From an uncultured Clostridia bacterium (GTDB taxonomy: Bacteria; Bacillota; Clostridia; Oscillospirales; CAG-272), in NCBI GenBank assembly GCA_945936265.1, contig CAMETB010000075.1, positions 1-7,210 on the forward strand: 7,210 bases of DNA. Reading direction: 5' to 3'. This document shows positions 1-4,594 of this stretch, piece after piece (position 1 is the first letter of the stretch; every line of letters starts with the position of its first letter). The translations under genes were made by a program, and so were the position numbers. Below the pieces are notes generated by a model. It did no database searches, was not told where the DNA came from, and saw only the letters and a list, made by a program, of their open reading frames with translations.

Positions 1-526
1 AGCCGTTTATTGCTCCGAAGCATCCGAATGCGTCGGCGGAGAAAAGTATTTTGTCCGTCTTGTCGTACGTTACCATTACCTCGGGCCAATGTACCATGGG
101 AGCCATAACGAACGCAAACGAGTGGCGCCCCGTGTTGAACATTGATTTTTCATCGACGACGTACATATTGAAATCGGAGTTGAAGAACTGCTTCATCATA
201 ACGGAGGTAAGCTTGTTGCATACGACCGTAACGTCGGGATAGCGCAAAACGAGCTCTTTGAGGGTTGCGGAGTGGTCGGGCTCCATATGCTGAACGACGA
301 CATATTCAAGTTTCCTGCCGCCCAACACGTGCTCGATATTTTCAAAAAATACTTTTCCGGCGGCTTTGTCAACCGTGTCGAAAAGGACGGTATGCTCGTC
401 CATCAGAAGATAAGAGTTGTATGATACTCCGTCGGGTACGGAATAAACGCCTTCAAACATGGCAAGGCGCCTGTCGTTAGCGCCTACCCAATAGAGATCG
501 CTTGTAATTTTCTTTACACAGTACAT
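1..526 (-). CDS. fprA: Flavodiiron protein (FprA-type A-type flavoprotein), N-terminal part, cut by window edge
   Basis: Flavodiiron proteins are cytoplasmic enzymes that reduce O2 to water or NO to N2O with electrons from rubredoxin or NADH-linked partners, and they protect anaerobes from oxygen. The first 175 residues are visible and form the metallo-beta-lactamase-like di-iron domain. The HMEPDH motif gives H80, E82, D84 and H85; H146 lies in MVHWPE and D165 in SADAFG. These match the family's iron ligands (H-x-E-x-D-H, then H and D) in spacing, and H85 is the usual non-ligand or alternative His. The last iron ligand (a His near residue 226) and the FMN-binding flavodoxin domain lie beyond the left edge; full proteins are about 400 residues. 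The start is the ATG at 526, with AAGGAG (534-539) 7 bases upstream. The gene has its own promoter (553-588) and sits 151 bases after the TVP38 gene, so it is probably a separate unit. Whether O2 or NO is the main substrate cannot be told. Family assignment is very secure. Confidence 0.95.
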   Translation of the reverse strand, partial: MYCVKKITSDLYWVGANDRRLAMFEGVYSVPDGVSYNSYLLMDEHTVLFDTVDKAAGKVFFENIEHVLGGRKLEYVVVQHMEPDHSATLKELVLRYPDVTVVCNKLTSVMMKQFFNSDFNMYVVDEKSMFNTGRHSFAFVMAPMVHWPEVMVTYDKTDKILFSADAFGCFGAING

Positions 527-552
527 AAAAGTTCTCCTTTTTTATATTTTTA

Positions 553-588
553 CAGATACAGTATAACATTTTGAATAAAAAAATACAA
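553..588 (-). promoter_or_regulatory. Sigma-A-type extended -10 promoter for the flavodiiron gene
   Basis: On the minus strand a -35 box TTGTAT (583-588) is followed after exactly 17 bases by TATACT (560-565, one mismatch to TATAAT), which is preceded by TG plus one base (an extended -10). The predicted transcription start is near 553, giving a leader of roughly 27 bases that contains the AAGGAG site of the flavodiiron gene. The spacer is T/A-rich. I see no clear operator palindrome over the boxes, so regulation (for example by oxygen or peroxide sensors) cannot be read from the site. The call rests on motif match and position only. Confidence 0.72.
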
Positions 589-661
589 TAGGTATTATCA
601 AAAACGGATATATAAAAAACCAATCGCAAATAAAAAAGTTATATTCTCCGCTTATGGTTAA

Positions 662-676
662 AGTAAGATTTTTACT
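662..676 (-). other. Weak hairpin just after the TVP38 stop codon
   Basis: On the minus strand AGTAA (672-676) pairs with TTACT (662-666) around a 5-base loop, with possible extension by a G-T wobble and an A-T pair reaching into the stop codon. Only three T residues follow, so it is a poor intrinsic terminator. It is the only stem I see between the TVP38 gene and the next promoter. Transcription of the TVP38 gene may therefore run on into the flavodiiron gene, or stop by another means. Confidence 0.25.
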
Positions 677-677
677 C

Positions 678-1586
678 TTAAGATTTATTTTCGTTTTTTT
701 CTTTGCCGTCCGATTTTCTGAATTTTCTTGTTATAAAATTTTCTATTTTTTCGCGGTTTTTGAAATACAGTACGGAAAGCACGATTATAACGGCGAAAAT
801 CGCTATCCAGACGGGAATCCCCCAGCCCGAAAACGGAATTATAACGCCGCTGCCGAAGAAACAGTAAATTGCTATTATTATCGGGCGTATTATTGTCATC
901 GAGATTATAAAAAATGTAAAACTCATACTGCTGAGACCGGCGATTATGCAAAGTATATCATCGGGAAAGAAGGGAAGTATCTGCATCATTACAAAGGGAA
1001 ATTTTCCGTTTTTTCCGAGTATTTCGCAATATTTTTCCGTCTGTTCTTTGCCGATGATCCATATAGCGACCTTTTTGCCGAATATACGACCGACAAAAAA
1101 CGATATTATACACCCCGTAAGAACTCCTATCGAGGCGAGAATAGTGGCGCTAAGCGGACCCCATATCATAGCCCCGGGAATATAGAATATAACGGCGGGC
1201 AAAGGGAGCACAACAACCTGAAGCACCTGCAAAAGAATATAAACTATCTTACCGAAAGAACCGCTTGAGTTTATAATCTCGACTATTCTTTCTATTTTTG
1301 CGCTGTCATCGGGATATTTGTCAAGGTGCGCCACCTGATTTGTCGTTATGATTATGGCGATAAATATAAACAGACATACAGTAAGGACAAAGAGCGACTT
1401 CAGCAAAGAGTCCTTGCCCGAAAAAAAGAATACAAAACCGAGTATAAGCGATAAGGCAGAGAGGGCATATACGGCTGTTTGCAGAAATACGCCCCATTCG
1501 TTCATAAATATTGCCATGGCAGCAATGATAACCGCACAAAAGAGCGTGTTAAGGATAAGTACAAGAATATGCGAACTTTTTTTCAT
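678..1586 (-). CDS. TVP38/TMEM64 family (VTT/DedA-like) integral membrane protein with N-terminal extension
   Basis: This is a 302-residue polytopic membrane protein. Hydrophobic segments lie at about 7-28, 37-55, 62-82, 115-136, 145-168, 200-245 (broken by FFPDD) and 256-274, followed by a charged Lys/Glu/Asn-rich tail (275-302) that is probably cytoplasmic. The central VTT core is recognisable by LPLPAVIFYIPGAMIWG (127-143), the Gly-rich helix ending FVGRIFGKK (164-172), and QILPFFPDDILCIIAGL (202-218). The last corresponds to the re-entrant Arg/Gln-x-x-P-F-x-P-x-D loop of TVP38/DedA proteins. Relatives have been linked to lipid scrambling, undecaprenyl-phosphate recycling and membrane homeostasis, but no substrate can be assigned here. 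About 100 N-terminal residues with roughly three membrane helices precede the core; plain bacterial family members are nearer 200 residues. The start at ATG 1586 is preferred over an in-frame TTG at 1658 because a GGGGGA ribosome site (1596-1601) lies 9 bases before it, and the TTG falls inside the predicted promoter -35 box. It appears monocistronic, with its own promoter at 1630-1658. Confidence 0.85.
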   Translation of the reverse strand: MKKSSHILVLILNTLFCAVIIAAMAIFMNEWGVFLQTAVYALSALSLILGFVFFFSGKDSLLKSLFVLTVCLFIFIAIIITTNQVAHLDKYPDDSAKIERIVEIINSSGSFGKIVYILLQVLQVVVLPLPAVIFYIPGAMIWGPLSATILASIGVLTGCIISFFVGRIFGKKVAIWIIGKEQTEKYCEILGKNGKFPFVMMQILPFFPDDILCIIAGLSSMSFTFFIISMTIIRPIIIAIYCFFGSGVIIPFSGWGIPVWIAIFAVIIVLSVLYFKNREKIENFITRKFRKSDGKEKNENKS

Positions 1587-1595
1587 TGAAATAAA

Positions 1596-1601
1596 TCCCC
1601 C
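1596..1601 (-). promoter_or_regulatory. Ribosome binding site that sets the TVP38 gene start
   Basis: GGGGGA lies 9 bases before the ATG at 1586. It differs from the AAGGAG used by all four other genes whose starts are visible here, which suggests different (probably lower) translation efficiency. It is the main reason to choose 1586 over the upstream TTG. Confidence 0.65.
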
Positions 1602-1605
1602 GATA

Positions 1606-1626
1606 AAAAGAGAAAAACTCTCTTTT
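1606..1626 (-). repeat. Small inverted repeat in the TVP38 leader
   Basis: Arms 1606-1613 (AAAAGAGA on the plus strand) and 1619-1626 (TCTCTTTT) are perfect 8-base complements around a 5-base loop. Read on the minus strand it is followed by five T residues. It lies between the predicted -10 box and the ribosome site, and the predicted transcription start (about 1623) falls inside the upstream arm. It could be a 5'-terminal mRNA-stabilising stem, a second weak terminator stopping read-through from the phosphoglucomutase unit, or an operator palindrome. Sequence alone does not separate these. Confidence 0.45.
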
Positions 1627-1658
1627 ATTAGAATATCATACCCAAAAATATAATGCAA
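1623..1658 (-). promoter_or_regulatory. Sigma-A-type extended -10 promoter for the TVP38 gene
   Basis: The minus strand shows TTGCAT (1653-1658) as -35, a 17-base spacer, and TATTCT (1630-1635) as -10, preceded by TG plus one base. The predicted start is near 1623, about 37 bases before the ATG. The -35 box begins only two bases beyond the terminator stem of the upstream unit, so termination and initiation are packed together. It has the same design (imperfect -35, 17-base spacer, extended -10) as the flavodiiron promoter. Confidence 0.65.
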
Positions 1659-1660
1659 TA

Positions 1661-1700
1661 AAAAAGAAGTAAAATTTTCGTGAAAATCTTACTTCTTTTT
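1661..1700 (-). terminator. Bidirectional intrinsic terminator after the phosphoglucomutase gene
   Basis: A 12-base perfect stem (1661-1672 with 1689-1700) continues, after one A/C mismatch, into six more pairs (1674-1679 with 1682-1687) closing on a very short loop. The arms are A/T-rich, with T-runs at both ends (six T on the minus strand at 1660-1665; T-rich 1696-1710 on the plus strand), so it can work in either direction. It begins 10 bases after the stop codon of the phosphoglucomutase gene and marks the end of the citrate synthase-aconitase-isocitrate dehydrogenase-phosphoglucomutase unit. The low G+C content of the stem is atypical, but its length compensates. Confidence 0.85.
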
Positions 1701-1710
1701 ATTTTATTCT

Positions 1711-3387
1711 TTAGCCGTTTATTATTTTGTTTATTACACTTCTGCGGGAGTCAAGAACTTTTTCGGCATGAGCTCTGTCATTGCCCTTTACCGAGTAGTA
1801 AACCTTGATTTTCGGCTCCGTTCCCGAAGGACGAATTGCTATCCATGAGCCGTCTTCGAAGACAAATTTCAAGACATCGGATTTAGGCAGATTGTCAATG
1901 CCCTTTTCATAATCGTAAACTTTGACAATACCGTCGATAAGAGTGGTTCCTTTGCCTCTCATCTCCTCCATTATTTTGCCTATTTTCTGAACTCCGTCGA
2001 TACCCGTAAGGGTAAATGAGTCGAGTTTGTCGAGAAAGTATCCGTATTTTTCGTATATTTCGTTCATTACATCGATAAGCGTCTTGCCCTGATTTTTGTA
2101 GTACGAGGTCATCTCGCAAATGAGCATAGAGGAAACGACGGCGTCCTTGTCTCTTGCGTGAGTACCTACAAGGTATCCGTAGCTCTCCTCGTAGCCTATT
2201 ACGAAATCGCCGCATCCGGTCTTCTCAAAAATGCCAATCTGCTCGCCGATAAACTTAAATCCTGTTAAAGTCTCGATAACTTTAAGACCGTTGCTCTTCG
2301 CTATAACCGCGCCGAGTTCGCTCGTCACTATCGTTTTTATAACAGTCGATTTTTCATTGAGTTTTGCTTTGTTCATCTTTATGACATAATCGACAAGCAA
2401 AGCGCCGACCTGGTTACCCGTTAAAAGTTTCATACCGTCCTTGGTGTTTACCGCAATGCCCACCCTGTCGCAGTCGGGGTCCGTTCCGAAAATAAGATCC
2501 GATCCCGTTTCTTCACAGAGTTTTATTCCGAGTGAGAGCGCCTCCGCATTTTCGGGATTTGGAGATACAACGGTGGGGAAGTTGCCGTCACGTTTTTCCT
2601 GTTCCTTTACTACCGTTACGTTGTAGCCAAGCTCGGAAAGAACTCTCCGAACAGGTTTATTTCCCGTTCCGTGAAGGGGAGTGTAGATAATTTTGGCACT
2701 CTTTTCTCCTATATCGTGAGCCTGTGATTTTACAGCCTCGCAGAATTTATCAATGACATTTGTGGGAACGTGATTTATAATACCGGCTTTTCTTGCCTCC
2801 GCCTCGTCTGCAACGGGAATAGCGGTAATGTCGTCTATCGCGTTTACATAGGAGATTATTTTGTTAGCGTCGTCAATCAATACCTGGCAACCTTCGTCGT
2901 TATATACCTTATATCCGTTGTATTCTTTCGGATTATGGCTTGCCGTTACCACAATTCCGCCAACGCAGCCGAGTTCCCTTACCGTAAAGGAGAGAACAGG
3001 GGTCGGCATAATATCGTCATAGAGGTAAACCGGGATACCTGCCGCCGCCATCGTGCGTGCGGCTTCACTGGCAAACTCATCGGAGTGATTTCTCGAATCA
3101 AAGCCTATTGCAACGCCTTTCGATACGTCTTTGCCATACTTGTCGTTAAGGTAATTTGCAAAACCTCTCGTTGCCTTTCTTATAATGTACTTGTTCATTC
3201 GGTTCGTTCCTGCACCCATTATTCCGCGCAGTCCGCCGGTACCGAATTCAAGGTCACGCCAGAAACGATCCTCAATTTCTTCGTCCGAGAGATTTGCGTT
3301 TAGTTCATCTCTTGTTTTTTCGTCGAAGAAATCGTTGGTACGCCAGAAATTGTAAGTGTCGAGAATCTTTTTTGAAAGCTGTTTCAT
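1711..3387 (-). CDS. pgcA: Alpha-phosphoglucomutase / phosphomannomutase (alpha-D-phosphohexomutase family)
   Basis: This cytoplasmic enzyme interconverts glucose-1-phosphate and glucose-6-phosphate (often mannose phosphates too), linking glycolysis to UDP-glucose, glycogen and cell-envelope sugar synthesis. The 558 residues are close to the length of Bacillus PgcA-type enzymes. All four family active-site loops are present: TASHNP at 148-153 with the phosphorylated Ser150; DPDCDR at 303-308 binding Mg2+; GYEESYG at 398-404 for sugar binding; and RPSGTEPK at 519-526 binding the phosphate. The N-terminal FGTGGLRG (48-55) is also typical. The start is ATG 3387 with AAGGAG 7 bases upstream; an in-frame GTG at 3408 would put the ribosome site inside the gene. 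It follows the isocitrate dehydrogenase gene after 56 bases with no terminator visible in the gap, and is closed by the terminator at 1661-1700, so co-transcription is likely. Preference for glucose or mannose phosphate cannot be settled from motifs. It is not GlmM or phosphopentomutase by length and motif set, though broad specificity is possible. Confidence 0.94.
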   Translation of the reverse strand: MKQLSKKILDTYNFWRTNDFFDEKTRDELNANLSDEEIEDRFWRDLEFGTGGLRGIMGAGTNRMNKYIIRKATRGFANYLNDKYGKDVSKGVAIGFDSRNHSDEFASEAARTMAAAGIPVYLYDDIMPTPVLSFTVRELGCVGGIVVTASHNPKEYNGYKVYNDEGCQVLIDDANKIISYVNAIDDITAIPVADEAEARKAGIINHVPTNVIDKFCEAVKSQAHDIGEKSAKIIYTPLHGTGNKPVRRVLSELGYNVTVVKEQEKRDGNFPTVVSPNPENAEALSLGIKLCEETGSDLIFGTDPDCDRVGIAVNTKDGMKLLTGNQVGALLVDYVIKMNKAKLNEKSTVIKTIVTSELGAVIAKSNGLKVIETLTGFKFIGEQIGIFEKTGCGDFVIGYEESYGYLVGTHARDKDAVVSSMLICEMTSYYKNQGKTLIDVMNEIYEKYGYFLDKLDSFTLTGIDGVQKIGKIMEEMRGKGTTLIDGIVKVYDYEKGIDNLPKSDVLKFVFEDGSWIAIRPSGTEPKIKVYYSVKGNDRAHAEKVLDSRRSVINKIING

Positions 3388-3394
3388 ATTTATT

Positions 3395-3400
3395 CTCCTT
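3395..3400 (-). promoter_or_regulatory. Ribosome binding site that sets the phosphoglucomutase start
   Basis: AAGGAG lies 7 bases before ATG 3387, preceded by further A residues. It decides the start against the GTG at 3408, which has no comparable site. Confidence 0.8.
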
Positions 3401-3443
3401 TTTATCACATTTTATTTTATGCCTGACAGAAACAAAGAATACA

Positions 3444-4592
3444 TCAGAATCTCTTCAATGTTTCTATTATATAATCACCGAATTCGGAGCATGTAGCGCC
3501 TCTGCAGTCACGGGTAATTTCGATTTTCTTTTCCGTTTCGGTGCAAACCGTAAGGGCTTTTTCGAGCCTGTCTGCCTCTTTTGTTCTGCATATATGGCGA
3601 AGGAGCATTTCTGCAGCCTTTATCATACTTGTTGGATTTGCGTACGCTGCGGCGCCGCGTTCAACCATTCTCGGAGCAGAGCCGTGTATCGCCTCGAACA
3701 TTGCGTATCTGTCGCCTATGTTTGCGCTTCCCGCCGTGCCGACGCCACCCTGTATCTGCGCCGCCTCGTCGGTTATTATATCGCCGTAGAGATTGGGAAG
3801 AACGAACACCTGAAACTTCGATTGAAGCGCGGGATTTACAAGGTTTGCGGACATTATATCTATATACCAGTCCTCTGCGGTTATATCGGGATATTCCTCG
3901 GCAACCTCGTGGCAGAGTTTTGAAAACTTGCCGTCCGTCTTTTTCATAATGTTGGCTTTCGTTACTATTGCCACATTGTTTTTGCCGTTGTTCTTTGCAT
4001 ATTCAAATGCGGCGCGTGCAATTCTTTTCGTCCCCTTATCGGTTGTTACCTTAAAATCGAAAGCGAGAACATCGTCAATTTCAACTCCCTTTGAGCCGAG
4101 AACGTATTCACCCTCCGTGTTTTCACGGTAGAATATCCAGTCTATGTTCTTTTCGGGAACGGAAACGGGTCTTACGTTTGCGTAGAGATCAAGCTCGCGT
4201 CTCAGAGCGACATTGGCACTTTCCATAGTGCCGCCTTTCGGTGTTGTCGTCGGACCTTTGAGCAATACATCGCATTTCTTTATTTCCGCAAGAGTATCGG
4301 AGGGAACTGCCTCGCCCCTCTCAAGTCTTCTTTCTATCGTAAGACCGTCTATAACTCTTATTTCTATCTTACCGGATTTTATCTCGTCCGACAGAAGAGC
4401 GTTAAGAACTTTTACAGCTTCGTTCGTTATGACGGGTCCTATTCCGTCGCCGCCGCAAACGCCGATTATTATTTTATCCGCTTTGGAAAAGTCCTTCTTT
4501 ACGGGGGTTTCCTCCATTTTTTGCGCTCTTGCTATCTGCTCCCTCAAAAGAGCCTCGAATTTTGATGTTGCAGCCTTTATCTGTTCTTCCAT
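3444..4592 (-). CDS. icd: Isocitrate dehydrogenase, isocitrate/isopropylmalate dehydrogenase family
   Basis: Predicted reaction: isocitrate + NAD(P)+ to 2-oxoglutarate + CO2, in the cytoplasm, as the third step after citrate synthase and aconitase encoded just upstream. The protein has 382 residues. Visible family features are GGDGIGP (47-53); SAN at 125-127 with R131 and R141 for isocitrate binding; YRENTEG (155-161) with R156 and Y163; K212 in TKANIMK (catalytic Lys); D245; NLYGDIITDEAA (267-278) with metal-binding D271 and D275; and HGSAP (303-307). SANVALRRELDLYANVRP fits isocitrate rather than isopropylmalate dehydrogenases. At the cofactor site, R308-M309 replace both the Lys-Tyr of E. 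coli NADP enzymes and the Asp-Ile of NAD enzymes, so coenzyme choice is open. A hydrophilic, probably helical N-terminal extension (about 1-36) precedes the core. The start is ATG 4592, two bases after the aconitase stop, with its ribosome site inside the aconitase 3' end. The alternative of homoisocitrate or 3-isopropylmalate dehydrogenase is unlikely given the motif and neighbours. Confidence 0.92.
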   Translation of the reverse strand: MEEQIKAATSKFEALLREQIARAQKMEETPVKKDFSKADKIIIGVCGGDGIGPVITNEAVKVLNALLSDEIKSGKIEIRVIDGLTIERRLERGEAVPSDTLAEIKKCDVLLKGPTTTPKGGTMESANVALRRELDLYANVRPVSVPEKNIDWIFYRENTEGEYVLGSKGVEIDDVLAFDFKVTTDKGTKRIARAAFEYAKNNGKNNVAIVTKANIMKKTDGKFSKLCHEVAEEYPDITAEDWYIDIMSANLVNPALQSKFQVFVLPNLYGDIITDEAAQIQGGVGTAGSANIGDRYAMFEAIHGSAPRMVERGAAAYANPTSMIKAAEMLLRHICRTKEADRLEKALTVCTETEKKIEITRDCRGATCSEFGDYIIETLKRF

Positions 4593-4594
4593 TT

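Noticed and set aside
662..676. Intrinsic terminator after the TVP38 gene
   Set aside because: The stem has only about five firm pairs and no proper T-run follows. It is listed only as a weak hairpin.
654..1268. Long plus-strand open frame of 204 codons opposite the TVP38 gene
   Set aside because: It is very rich in Tyr, Asn, Lys and Arg, has no ribosome site or domain, and mirrors a clear membrane protein on the minus strand. It is a shadow frame.
1587..1658. Longer TVP38 protein starting at TTG 1658
   Set aside because: The TTG lies in the predicted -35 box and next to the terminator with no ribosome site, whereas ATG 1586 has GGGGGA at a good distance.
1661..1700. Mobile-element inverted repeat or attachment site
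   Set aside because: The arms meet at a tiny loop, T-runs flank both sides, and the element sits 10 bases after a stop codon, all of which fit a terminator. No transposase or target-site duplication is seen.
3388..3443. Possible promoter before the phosphoglucomutase gene (TTGTTT with a TAAAAT box)
   Set aside because: The spacer would be only 15 bases or 10 bases depending on the choice, and the boxes are simple AT-rich matches without a TG extension. Not strong enough to call.
2770..3923. Two long plus-strand open frames (177 and 209 codons) across the phosphoglucomutase and icd genes
   Set aside because: Both are antisense to well-supported enzymes with all motifs in place. Their translations are Cys/Arg/Tyr-rich and featureless, and neither has a convincing ribosome site.
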